Positions 1-7,414 of a stretch of 44,262 bases of DNA are shown here, in pieces. Where the stretch lies: positions 1-44,262 of the forward strand of contig WNDQ01000033.1 of assembly GCA_009912175.1 (NCBI GenBank). Direction: 5' to 3'. The stretch comes from Paracidovorax wautersii (GTDB taxonomy: Bacteria > Pseudomonadota > Gammaproteobacteria > Burkholderiales > Burkholderiaceae_C). Position 1 is the first letter of the stretch, and every line of letters starts with the position of its first letter. The notes below the pieces were generated by a model. It was given only the letters and a program-made list of their open reading frames with translations, had not been told where the DNA came from and did no database searches. The translations under genes were made by a program, and so were the position numbers.

Positions 1-120
1 CGTCCGAGCCTGGGTCCGTTTGGACGGTATACGCTTGCGCCAAGCATAGTAGCCGCTTGGAGACACCGACAGCACTCGGCACATCAGACGCACCCTGAAT
101 GTGCCTTCGTGCGCTTTCAT
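1..120 (-). CDS. IS3-family transposase OrfB, 5' part only
   Basis: After orfA stops, the -1 frame stays open to the window edge and encodes a segment containing VRLMCRVLSVSPSGYYAWRK. This is the characteristic N-terminal region of IS3 OrfB, ahead of the DDE catalytic core, which lies outside the window. An ATG occurs at 120. In this family OrfB is normally made as an OrfAB fusion by -1 frameshifting, and the -1 frame is open back through the slippery run at 165-171. About 40 residues from the ATG are visible, so catalytic integrity cannot be judged. Confidence 0.85.
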   Translation of the reverse strand, partial: MKAHEGTFRVRLMCRVLSVSPSGYYAWRKRIPSKRTQART

Positions 121-131
121 CGTTGCGCACT

Positions 132-425
132 TCACTTGGGCTGTTTGGCGAAGTACGCCGCCGCTTTTTTTAGGAAAGCGTTCTCCTCCTCCAGCCGCGC
201 CACTTCACGTTTGAGCCGTGCATGTTCGGCCAACTCCAAGCGTTGTGCCTGATCGTCCTGGTCGTGCCGCCGCGCCTGGGCGCGCCAACTGTACAGCTGG
301 GCAGGCTGCAACCCCAGATCACGAGCCACCGTGGTTACCCCTTCTGTGGCCGCTCGCAACAGTGCCTGCTGCCTGAACTCCAGGCTGAACTCCTGCCCCT
401 TTCTGCCTGCCTTGCTCTTGGTCAT
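132..425 (-). CDS. IS3-family transposase OrfA
   Basis: 97-residue OrfA protein. The N-terminal half looks like a helix-turn-helix (LEFRQQALLRAATEG, then VARDLGLQPAQLYSWR). The C-terminal part is a leucine-zipper-like segment ending EENAFLKKAAAYFAKQ, the usual OrfA signature in IS3 elements. It binds the IS ends and, fused to OrfB by frameshifting, forms the transposase. The start ATG at 425 follows a near-perfect Shine-Dalgarno, AGGAGGTG. Over the shared stretch the DNA is identical to the right-hand copy, so the two copies are recent relatives. Confidence 0.93.
   Translation of the reverse strand: MTKSKAGRKGQEFSLEFRQQALLRAATEGVTTVARDLGLQPAQLYSWRAQARRHDQDDQAQRLELAEHARLKREVARLEEENAFLKKAAAYFAKQPK
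165..171 (-). other. A7 slippery site for -1 frameshifting in the IS
   Basis: Seven A residues on the minus strand read A-AAA-AAA in the orfA frame (codons cta aaa aaa gcg). This is a good heptamer for programmed -1 frameshifting. The -1 frame from here is open into orfB, as expected for making the OrfAB transposase. No pseudoknot was modelled. Confidence 0.7.
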
Positions 426-486
426 CGTCCACCTCCTATTGCGATAGTTAATCGCTTATAGGGGTGTCCGTGAAACGGGGGCAAGA

Positions 487-687
487 TCACTTGCGTGCGA
501 CCTCGGTTTCGAGCTGCGCGGGGGCTGCGCCTTCCAGGATGGCGTCGATCTGCACGGTGGGCAGATCGGTGTCGGGAAAGTTCTGGATCTGGAGTTTGCT
601 GAAGCCGATCAGGCCGAAGACGGTGAGCAGGATGAAGACCAGCACCGCCGGCACGGGATTGCGGATCGACCAGGACGAGACGTTCAT
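487..687 (-). pseudogene. RND efflux pump inner-membrane subunit, N-terminal fragment cut by IS
   Basis: The fragment keeps 66 residues of an RND transporter that should exceed 1000. It has a cytoplasmic start (NVSSWSIRNPV), the first membrane helix (AVLVFILLTVFGLIGF) and the start of the porter domain (LQIQNFPDTDLPTVQI), all typical of the HAE1/AcrB group. The coding sequence meets the IS at 489/490, and the first three bases of the element supply a TGA stop. Its start codon overlaps the stop of the upstream adaptor gene (ATGA), so it was the third gene of an outer membrane factor-adaptor-pump operon. It cannot encode a working pump unless the remainder lies elsewhere and is restored by precise IS loss. 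Confidence 0.9.
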
Positions 688-1799
688 CGCGGCGTCTCCT
701 GGCTGGTGGCGGCCTTGACGGTCACCTTGGCGCCTTCGGACAGGAAGGCGCCGCCATCGGCGACCACGCGGTCCTCGGGGCTCAGGCCCGAGGCCACCTC
801 GATGCGGCCGTCCACGCGCAGGCCGGTCGACACGACCCGGCTGAAGGCGCGGTCCTGCGCGTCAAGCACCCACGCGTAGGCGCGCCCGTCGCGCAGCACG
901 ATGGCTTTCTGCGGCAGCGTCAGGGCGGGGCGTTCGCCCAGCGCGATGCTGCCGCTGGCAAACATGCCGGTGCGCGCGGAGGTGCCCGGCTGCAGGCTCA
1001 CGTAGACGGTGGCGCGGCCGGTGCTGGCATTGACGGCCGGTCCCACCAGCCGCACGGTGCCATCGGCACTGCGGCCATCAGGCAGGGTCAGGCTGACGCG
1101 CTGGCCCACACGGACCGACGCCAGCTGGCGCGCGTCCAGTTCGGGCTTCCATTCGAGCTTGCCCTGGCGAATCAGGCGATAGAGTTCGGCGCCCGTCGCC
1201 ACCACATTGCCCAGCACCCCGGACTTGGCGGCGACCACCGCGTCGTCAACGGCGGTGATGCGGGTCTGCGTCAGCTTCAGTTGGGTGCTGTCGAGCTCGG
1301 CGATGGCCGCGTCCAGCGACGCCTGGGCGGTGGCCTGGTTGATGCGGTAGTCGTCGATCTGCTGCTCGGAGAGCGCACCGCTGTGCGCGGCGGCCTGGGC
1401 GCGCCGCTGGTTGGCGCGGGCCTGCTCCAGCGAGGCGCGAGCCTGCGCCACCGACGCCTGGCGCTGGCGCAGTTCGGCCCGCACGCTGTCGTCGGACAGT
1501 CTGGCCAGCAACTGGCCGCGCTGCACCTGCGCGCCCACGTCGACCGCCAGCTCGGCAATGCGCAGGCCGCCGGTTTCGGGGCTGACGATGATCTCTTGCC
1601 AAGCCTCGATCGGGCCATTGGCCTGGATGCGTTCGGGCCAGTTGCGCGACTGCGGCTGCACCGTCTCGACCGTCAGCACACTGGCCTGAGCCTGTTGCTC
1701 TTGCGAGGCGCCATCCGACGATCCGCCGCGGCAGGCGGCCAGGCCGAAAAGAGTGGCTGCCAGGGCGAGGGCGACAAAGGGGTGCTCGGGTTTCATCAA
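684..1799 (-). CDS. RND efflux periplasmic adaptor (membrane fusion protein)
   Basis: 371-residue HlyD/AcrA-type adaptor linking an inner-membrane RND pump to an outer membrane channel. The N-terminus is a lipoprotein signal with lipobox LAAC at about residues 20-23. Lipoyl-like halves flank a long alpha-hairpin rich in Ala, Gln and Arg (about residues 95-165). Beta-barrel and membrane-proximal domains follow, including LTLPQKAIV near residue 290. It lies 33 bp downstream of the outer membrane factor gene and overlaps the truncated pump gene by 4 bp. The gene looks intact, but its pump partner is destroyed by the IS. Either of the two ATGs at 1799/1796 may be used. The drug substrate cannot be told from sequence. 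Confidence 0.92.
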   Translation of the reverse strand: MMKPEHPFVALALAATLFGLAACRGGSSDGASQEQQAQASVLTVETVQPQSRNWPERIQANGPIEAWQEIIVSPETGGLRIAELAVDVGAQVQRGQLLARLSDDSVRAELRQRQASVAQARASLEQARANQRRAQAAAHSGALSEQQIDDYRINQATAQASLDAAIAELDSTQLKLTQTRITAVDDAVVAAKSGVLGNVVATGAELYRLIRQGKLEWKPELDARQLASVRVGQRVSLTLPDGRSADGTVRLVGPAVNASTGRATVYVSLQPGTSARTGMFASGSIALGERPALTLPQKAIVLRDGRAYAWVLDAQDRAFSRVVSTGLRVDGRIEVASGLSPEDRVVADGGAFLSEGAKVTVKAATSQETPR

Positions 1800-1832
1800 A
1801 CCGCTTTCTTGTCTGCGCGAGGCAGCTCGGAA

Positions 1833-3260
1833 TCAGGGAAGGGAGGGACCGCCGGGGGCCGTGGCGGGCAGGCTGGGGTCCCAGCCGCCGCCCACCGCCT
1901 TGTAGAGGGCGATCCAGTACTGAAGCTGGTTGCGCACCTGCTCGGTGGACTGGAGCTCGGCCGACAGGGCCGAGCGGCGCGCCTCCTCCAGCGTGAGCAG
2001 GCTCACGTTGCCGGCGCGCCAGCTCACCTCGGTGGCCGTCAGGTAGGTGCGGTAGTCCTGCGCCGCCTGCGCGGTCAGGATGGCGCGCGAGGATGCACCG
2101 TCGAGGTTGACCAGCGCCTGCTCGACCTCTTTGACGGCGGAGCGAACGCCCTGGCGCCATTGCGCGATGGCCGACTGGTAGCTGGCCTGGGCGCTGGCCA
2201 CGGCCGCGCGGCGCCGGCCGCCGTCGAACAAGGGAATCGACAGGGCCGGGCCGAACGACCAGGTGGTGATGCCCGAGGTCAGGTTCGACGCGGACAGCGC
2301 AACCGAGCCGCCCAGCGACAGGCTGGGGTAGAGATCGGCCCGGGCGGCGCCGATCTCGGCGCTGGTGGCGGCCACCTCGCGTTCAAGCGAGGCGATGTCC
2401 GGGCGCTGGCGCAGCGTCTGGGCCGGCACGGCGGTGATCTGGAAGCCTTCGGGCCGGGGCAGCGCTGCGGGGCCGCTGGCCAGGCGCGCTTGAAGCGACG
2501 GCTCGGGGCTGCCCGTCAGGTTCACCAGCGACTTGAGCAGCAGGCTGCATTGCACACGCTGGGCCTGCAGCGACGACTGCGTATTGGCCAGGCTGGCCCG
2601 GGCCAGCGCACCGTCGGCCGGCGCCTTGAAACCCGCCTCCACGGCCAGCCGCGTCGCCGTGGCCGTCTGCGTCATGGACGCCGCTTCTTGTTCGTAGGTC
2701 TGCGCCAGCAGATGGCAGGCGCGGTATTGGACGTAGGTGTCGGCCACCTCGGCGGCCAGCGAGACGCGGGCGTCGTGCCAGTCGTCGACGCGCGCATCGA
2801 GCCGCGCCTGGGCCGCCTCGGCATTGCGCCTGACCTTGCCGAACAGGTCCAGCTCCCAGCTGGCGTCCAGGCCGGCGGAGCGGCTGGTCTGTGTTGATGT
2901 CTGGCTTCCCAGCAGTTGCTGGCGCGAGCGCGTCAGGCTGCCCGATGCGTTGAGCGAGGGCGCCGCCGCCGATTCGGTCGAGGCCAGGCTGGCTCGCGCG
3001 CTTTCGATGCGGGCCCAGGCCCTGGCCAGGCTGGGGCTGTCGGCCTCCGCGGCCTGGATCAGCGTGACGAGCGTGGGGTCGCCGAAACCGGCCCACCACT
3101 GCGCCAGGGCGGCGTTATTGCCGCCGTGCGGCAGCGGTGCCTGCCACTGATCCGACACCGACGATTGCCGGGCGGGGTCTGTGGAATGGGGGGGGGGGCG
3201 TTGCGGAGCAGGCTGACAGGACGAGAAAGCACAGAGCGCTAATCGAAAGATTGAAGGCAC
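1833..3260 (-). CDS. NodT-family outer membrane efflux lipoprotein, 5' end out of phase
   Basis: TolC-like outer membrane factor of the NodT family. The body starts near DQWQAPLPHGG and WWAGFGDPTL and contains two OEP repeats with the usual long Ala/Gln/Arg helices; the length is normal for the family. The frame shown uses a GTG at 3260 and has only a weak signal sequence. In the adjacent frame a TTG at 3264 begins a far better lipoprotein signal (LSISALCFLVLSAC, then SATPPP). That frame runs into the same G11 tract (C11 in the mRNA) and leaves the NodT frame. Removing one base from the tract would fuse the good signal to the body, so the gene is either phase-variable and off, or frameshifted. 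It is the first gene of the efflux operon. Confidence 0.85.
   Translation of the reverse strand: MPSIFRLALCAFSSCQPAPQRPPPHSTDPARQSSVSDQWQAPLPHGGNNAALAQWWAGFGDPTLVTLIQAAEADSPSLARAWARIESARASLASTESAAAPSLNASGSLTRSRQQLLGSQTSTQTSRSAGLDASWELDLFGKVRRNAEAAQARLDARVDDWHDARVSLAAEVADTYVQYRACHLLAQTYEQEAASMTQTATATRLAVEAGFKAPADGALARASLANTQSSLQAQRVQCSLLLKSLVNLTGSPEPSLQARLASGPAALPRPEGFQITAVPAQTLRQRPDIASLEREVAATSAEIGAARADLYPSLSLGGSVALSASNLTSGITTWSFGPALSIPLFDGGRRRAAVASAQASYQSAIAQWRQGVRSAVKEVEQALVNLDGASSRAILTAQAAQDYRTYLTATEVSWRAGNVSLLTLEEARRSALSAELQSTEQVRNQLQYWIALYKAVGGGWDPSLPATAPGGPSLP
3188..3198 (-). repeat. G11/C11 homopolymer tract in the nodT-like gene
   Basis: Eleven consecutive G on the plus strand (C11 in the coding sequence) lie just after the lipobox region. 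Tracts of this length are prone to slipped-strand mispairing. A length of 10 or 13 puts the strong lipoprotein signal in frame with the mature protein; 11 does not. Confidence 0.8.
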
Positions 3261-3264
3261 GCAA

Positions 3265-3403
3265 TGGAGTGAGCTTGGAGGTCTGGCATGCTGCCGATGG
3301 TAGGTGGCAGGTCGGTTAATTCGTATCTTACTGTGTCAAGATGGGTAAAACGCTAAGCCCCTGTGCGGGGGCTGTGGAATTCGGTGCCAGACTAGAGCGT
3401 GAG
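3265..3403. promoter_or_regulatory. Divergent regulatory region between efflux operon and two-component genes
   Basis: This spacer of about 140 bp separates the minus-strand efflux operon from the plus-strand regulator pair and must hold both promoters. It is more AT-rich than its neighbours around 3315-3350. I see no clear -35/-10 pair or direct repeats that I would assign to the response regulator. Confidence 0.35.
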
Positions 3404-4104
3404 ATGGCAATGTTCAATGTGCTCTTGATTGATGACGATACCGAGCTGACCACGATGTTGGCGCAGTACCTGGCCCGGGAAGGGTTCCAGGTGCATGCCG
3501 TTCATGACGGCCAATCGGGTGTCGAGGAAGGTGTGGGTGGCGGCTATGCCATCGTGGTTCTCGACATCATGATGCCGCGGCTCTCGGGGATCGACGTGCT
3601 TCAGCGCATTCGCGAAAGCAGCGCCGTTCCGGTGCTGAGCTGACGGCGCGCGGCGATCATGTGGACAAGGTCGCGGGCTTGAATTTCGGGGCGGACGACT
3701 ATGTCGCCAAACCATGCCCTCCGGCCGAACTGGTGGCGCGCATCCGGGCCATCCTGCGGCGCACGCAGGCCGGGGCGGCCGTCGCTGCCGACGCGTCCAC
3801 GCGCGAGTTGAAAGCCGGCCCGCTGACCCTGTCGCCAGGCAACCGCAGCGTTCAATGGCAAGGCCAGGCGCTGGAGCTGACGGGCGCCGAGTTCCGGTTG
3901 CTGGAGGTGCTGGTGCGCCATGCCGGCCACCTCGTCAGCAAGGATGAGATTTCCATGGAAGCGTTCAACAAACCGCTGGCGCGATTCGATCGCCGCATCG
4001 ATGTGCATGTCAGCGCGATTCGCCAGAAACTCGGCAGCAGAGCCGATGGGCAGTCCTGGATTCAGAACGTCCGGGGCCGTGGCTACCAGTTCCTGAAGGA
4101 CTGA
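3404..4104 (+). pseudogene. OmpR/CpxR-type response regulator, frameshifted by one missing base
   Basis: Receiver plus winged-helix response regulator split in two frames. The first part (ATG 3404) holds the acidic pocket (LLIDDDTEL) and the phospho-acceptor Asp in VVLDIMMPRLSG. It stops at 3641-3643 right after SSAVPVL. The second frame resumes with VDKVAGLNFGADDYVAKP, which has the conserved Lys, and continues through the DNA-binding domain to WIQNVRGRGYQF. Adding one base between 3638 and 3639 (ctgagctgacg to ctgatgctgacg) restores VLMLTARGDHVDKV, including the conserved Thr. The defect is not in a homopolymer, so a true mutation is more likely than a read error. Its kinase partner downstream is intact. 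Confidence 0.9.
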
Positions 4105-4122
4105 AAAAAAGGGGCTACTTCA

Positions 4123-5163
4123 ATGGGTCGGCTGTTCTGGAAACTGCTGCTGGCGTTGTTTTCGAGCATGGCGCTGTCGGTCGTGGGGGCGCTGGCTTAC
4201 ATCGCGCTGGTCAACGCGCCGCCGCCGGTCTTGCCGGAAGGCGCGCTCGCCATTGGGCCGGTGCCCATGGTCCCGCTGGTTTCGGGAACCCTGGCCATCT
4301 TGATGGTCGGGCTGATTCTGGCCTGGTACATCTCGCGCCCCATCCGGCGTTTGCGCTGGGCGCTGCGCCGCATCGCGGACGGCCATCTCGACACGCGGGT
4401 GGCGCCCTTGATGACCGGCTGGCGCGATGAAATCGCCGATCTGGGGCAGGACTTCGACCGCATGGCCGAGCAGTTGCAGAAGGCGCTCGGATCGCGGCGT
4501 GTGCTGCTGCACGACGTCTCGCATGAACTGCGCTCGCCGCTGGCCCGCATGCAGGCGGCCATCGGCCTGTTGCACCAGGATCCCGCGTCCGCGCAGGAAA
4601 TGCTGTTGCGCATTGAAGTCGAGAGCGCGCGGCTGGACGCCTTGATCGAAGAGCTGCTGATGCTGCGTCGCCTGAACGCGGGCGCATCGATGGTCAGGCG
4701 CGACCGTGTCGACCTGATCGAGCTGCTGCAGGCCATTGCCGAGGACGCCGACTTCGAGGCCCGGGCCAGCGGCCGCAAGGTGACGCTCCAGGCGCCGCAG
4801 GCCTTTGTGGCGCAGGTGCAGGGCGAACTGATCTGCCGCGCTTTCGAGAACGTCATCCGCAACGCGGTCAAGTACAGCCCGCTGGGCGGCGCGGTCGAGG
4901 TCCGGGCCTTCGTCGATGAACAGCAAACGCTGCGACTGTCCGTCGCCGATCGCGGCCCGGGCGTGCCGGCCGAATTGCTGGCGCAGATCTTCGAGCCCTT
5001 CTTTCGTGTCGGCGGGGCCAATTCGGTCGGCGGCACGGGCCTGGGTCTGGCCATTGCGCAGCGAGCGATGGCCGCGCACGGCGGGCACATGGCCGCGCAC
5101 AACCGGCAGGGCGGCGGCCTGGAGATCGTGATGCACCTGCCGCCTCACGCCACGGAGCCTTGA
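4123..5163 (+). CDS. CpxA-like sensor histidine kinase
   Basis: 346-residue membrane sensor kinase. Transmembrane segments at about residues 5-30 and 50-70 enclose a very short periplasmic loop of about 20-25 residues, followed by HAMP (SRPIRRLRWALRRIADG). The dimerisation/H box is LLHDVSHELRSPLARM, with His134 as the expected phospho-acceptor. The ATPase domain has the N box (ENVIRNAVKYSP), G1 (DRGPGVP) and G2 (GGTGLGLAIA). It lies 18 bp after the broken response regulator and surely was its partner. The tiny sensor loop suggests sensing within the membrane or via a partner protein. With the regulator frameshifted it is an orphan kinase unless it signals to another regulator. Confidence 0.92.
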   Translation: MGRLFWKLLLALFSSMALSVVGALAYIALVNAPPPVLPEGALAIGPVPMVPLVSGTLAILMVGLILAWYISRPIRRLRWALRRIADGHLDTRVAPLMTGWRDEIADLGQDFDRMAEQLQKALGSRRVLLHDVSHELRSPLARMQAAIGLLHQDPASAQEMLLRIEVESARLDALIEELLMLRRLNAGASMVRRDRVDLIELLQAIAEDADFEARASGRKVTLQAPQAFVAQVQGELICRAFENVIRNAVKYSPLGGAVEVRAFVDEQQTLRLSVADRGPGVPAELLAQIFEPFFRVGGANSVGGTGLGLAIAQRAMAAHGGHMAAHNRQGGGLEIVMHLPPHATEP

Positions 5164-5322
5164 ATGGACCCCCGCTTCACCGGCACACGCCCGGGCCCCT
5201 GCCCGCAAGGGGCTGTCACGCCGGCGTCATGCGGCGGCTGGCGCATCAACCGCCGGAATTGGGGATTGTTCCGAAGGCTCTTGCTCCCTAGACTGACTCG
5301 ACGAGCAAGCGGCGAGGAGGCC

Positions 5323-5415
5323 ATGGAATTTCAGATCGACGGCCCCGGATGGGCCATCTTTGCACGCAGGCACCGCCACCGTGTCGGCGCGGGTTTGACG
5401 AGGGCCACGCCATGA
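5323..5415 (+). CDS. Possible 30-residue leader ORF
   Basis: A short ORF begins at an ATG two bases after a strong GAGGAGG and ends in a TGA that overlaps the next ATG (ATGA at 5412-5415). The overlap suggests translational coupling to the following small gene. The peptide, MEFQIDGPGWAIFARRH and a basic tail, resembles nothing I recognise. The SD-to-start spacing is tight. It could be chance. Confidence 0.3.
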   Translation: MEFQIDGPGWAIFARRHRHRVGAGLTRATP

Positions 5416-5630
5416 TCGCGCTCAAGGTCTGCGACTGCCCCGAGGGCGACTACGTGCGCCTCAAGCGCCCGCTGTGGGCCAAGCTGTTTTTCTCCGACCG
5501 CCTGCTGTTCCAGTGCACCGCCACGGGCCACCGGATGCTGGTTCGGCCCCAAGAGATCGAAGAGGCCATCTGGCGGCAACGCGCCCGGCACCGGGAGTTC
5601 GTGGACAAGCTCGAACACCGGGAGGTGTGA
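5412..5630 (+). CDS. Small conserved-looking hypothetical protein
   Basis: 72-residue soluble protein starting MIALKVCDCPEGDYVRLKRP, with charged helical stretches toward the C-terminus (EIEEAIWRQRARHREF). It has two closely spaced Cys in CDC and no signal or membrane segment. It overlaps the preceding short ORF by 4 bp and converges on the rhodanese gene. Codon use matches neighbouring genes. I do not recognise a family and propose no function; a shorter form could start at an internal Met. Confidence 0.5.
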   Translation: MIALKVCDCPEGDYVRLKRPLWAKLFFSDRLLFQCTATGHRMLVRPQEIEEAIWRQRARHREFVDKLEHREV

Positions 5631-5692
5631 ACGGCGGCGTCCGGCGCCGGCAGCGGGTACGTCCTCGTTTTGCGCTATGCGTTAGGCGGACG

Positions 5693-7351
5693 TCAAGCCG
5701 GCCGGGCCGTCGCGCGGCTCGAGACCGAGGCCTTCAGGGATATCGCAAGCCCAGGCTCCTGCGCCAGGCGTGGCGCGAGTTCCACTTCCCACTGAAGGTA
5801 GTCGTTGAACTTGGCGTTGCGCTGCTCCAGCGTGTCGAAGACATAGGGGCCGTGCCAGGTGTCGTCGTCCCCTGTCAGGATGTCGGATTTGCCGGCGGCG
5901 GTGGGCAGATCCAGGGCGACCCATTGCGCTGTGCCACCCTGCAGCGCATGGATGTCGTCCAGCCCCTGCCAGCCAAGCTCGCGCGCCGCGCTGGCGGCCA
6001 GGATGCCGTCCGCCGAGACAAGAATGACGCGCCGCCCGCTGGCGTGCGCATCGAGATAGGCCCGCAGCCGGCTCGGTGCCACGAAGCGTGCGCCGGCGAC
6101 GTGCTGCCTGGCGTGCGCGATGCTGTCCTCGATGTCGATCAGCAGGGTCTCGTGATCCGCCTGCCACTGGCGGGCCTGGTCCGGAGAGACCCAGGGCGTG
6201 GCACTGCGATAGGCGTTGCCCAGGGTGCGCGGCTCGGGGCCGGTTTCCAGTTGCGCCAGCTGGCCTGGCGCGTAGGTATAGACGGTCCAGCCCAGTTGGG
6301 CCAGCCAGGCCGCCGTGGTCTGGGCACGGACACCATCCCAGTCGGCGAGCACCACTTCCGCGTTGCGCACGCCGATGTATTCGTCGCTGGCCTGAACCAG
6401 TTGTCCACCCGGTGCCCAGCGCCAGCCGGGCAGATGGCCTGCGAGGTATTCGGTGCGATGGCGGATGTCGAAACGAAACAGGCTGCGGTCCTGGCGGGCT
6501 TCCAGGCGGGCCAGCGTGGTGGCGTCGATGGCCCGCACGCCCGCGCGTTCGGCCACGCGGGCGGCGCGCGCCTGCGCCAGTGCCAGCGCCTGGCCCCGGG
6601 GGGCCGCGATCGCCTGCCTGGCGCCATGGCGCAGGGTGTCGCCATTCATCAGCCAGGCCATGGTGCCGTCCTTGAGCGATAGCACGGGATTGGGAATGCC
6701 GGCGTTGATCAGGGTCTGCGCCCCCACGATGCTGCGCGTGCGGCCCGCGCAGTTGACGATGATCGGTGTCTGGTCGTCCGGCACCACCTGGCTGATGCGG
6801 TAGACGATTTCCGCGCCGGGCAGGCTGTGGGCGCCGTCGAGGCTGAAGGCCTGGAATTCCTCGGTGGTGCGGCTGTCGATGACCACCAGCTTGTCCTGCC
6901 GGTCCAGCCTGCGCTTGAGTTCGGCGGCGTCGATGTAAGGGGTGCCAAGGTCGTGTTCGATGATTTCACCGAAAGCCTTGCCCAGGACATTCGTGCCCGA
7001 GAACAAATGGCCGCCCGCGGCGGTCCAGGCCGCGTTGCCGCCTTCGAGCACACGCACGTCGCTGTAGCCCAGGCGCCCGAGCTTGTGCGCGGCCTGTTCC
7101 GCCAGGGCGTCGTCGGCGAGCACCACGATGCGCGTGGCGGGGCGCGGCACCAGGGCATGGATGTCGAGCTCCAGCCGCCAGAACGGCGCGGAACTGGCCA
7201 GCAGCAAATGCCCTCGGGCATACACGCCATGGTCGCGCACATCCAGCAGGGCGAGCTCGCCGCCATCGTCGAGAGTCCGCCGCAGTTCGTCGGCGGTCAG
7301 GCTGGCCGCGCGCTCGGAAGGGAAAGAAGGGGGAGGAAGGCGATCGGCCAT
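5693..7351 (-). CDS. Four-domain rhodanese-like sulfurtransferase
   Basis: About 552 residues from the ATG at 7351; an upstream ATG at 7411 would add a Pro/Arg-rich 20 residues. Four successive rhodanese folds can be followed by their LLDVRD, VVIDSRTTEEF, RFDIRHRTEY and LLIDIEDS motifs. Only domain 2 keeps an active-site Cys, in the loop IIVNCAGRTRS. The equivalent loops of domains 1, 3 and 4 read LADDALAE, LADWDGVRA and SADGILAA and lack Cys. Rhodaneses carry sulfane sulfur as a Cys persulfide. The gene is last in the IclR-controlled operon, right behind tctA, so a role in handling sulfur released by the upstream oxygenases is a reasonable inference. No signal peptide is seen, so the protein should be cytoplasmic. 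Confidence 0.85.
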   Translation of the reverse strand: MADRLPPPSFPSERAASLTADELRRTLDDGGELALLDVRDHGVYARGHLLLASSAPFWRLELDIHALVPRPATRIVVLADDALAEQAAHKLGRLGYSDVRVLEGGNAAWTAAGGHLFSGTNVLGKAFGEIIEHDLGTPYIDAAELKRRLDRQDKLVVIDSRTTEEFQAFSLDGAHSLPGAEIVYRISQVVPDDQTPIIVNCAGRTRSIVGAQTLINAGIPNPVLSLKDGTMAWLMNGDTLRHGARQAIAAPRGQALALAQARAARVAERAGVRAIDATTLARLEARQDRSLFRFDIRHRTEYLAGHLPGWRWAPGGQLVQASDEYIGVRNAEVVLADWDGVRAQTTAAWLAQLGWTVYTYAPGQLAQLETGPEPRTLGNAYRSATPWVSPDQARQWQADHETLLIDIEDSIAHARQHVAGARFVAPSRLRAYLDAHASGRRVILVSADGILAASAARELGWQGLDDIHALQGGTAQWVALDLPTAAGKSDILTGDDDTWHGPYVFDTLEQRNAKFNDYLQWEVELAPRLAQEPGLAISLKASVSSRATARPA

Positions 7352-7414
7352 GTCTTTTTTGCGAGGAGGGGTGGTGGAAATACGGGGGCGTGGACGGGGC
7401 ATCGGCGCCACGGC

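Larger units (their letters stand above)
1..489 (-). mobile_element. IS3-family insertion sequence, left copy (partial)
   Basis: The element's orfA-proximal end lies at 489. Read on the minus strand it starts TGATCTTGCCCC and runs into orfA and then the start of orfB, where the window ends. A terminal TG and an overlapping orfA/orfB pair in different frames are typical of the IS3 family. The same sequence occurs at the other end of the window in the opposite orientation. This copy is inserted in an RND efflux gene. The other IS end and any target duplication lie outside the window. Confidence 0.9.

Noticed and set aside
1281-2897. Open frame of 538 codons on the plus strand
   Set aside because: It is antisense to the adaptor and NodT genes, with no signal or domain.
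5195-5225. Hairpin after the kinase gene as a terminator
   Set aside because: The stem is short (GCCCC/GGGGC) and no T run follows, so I do not call it.
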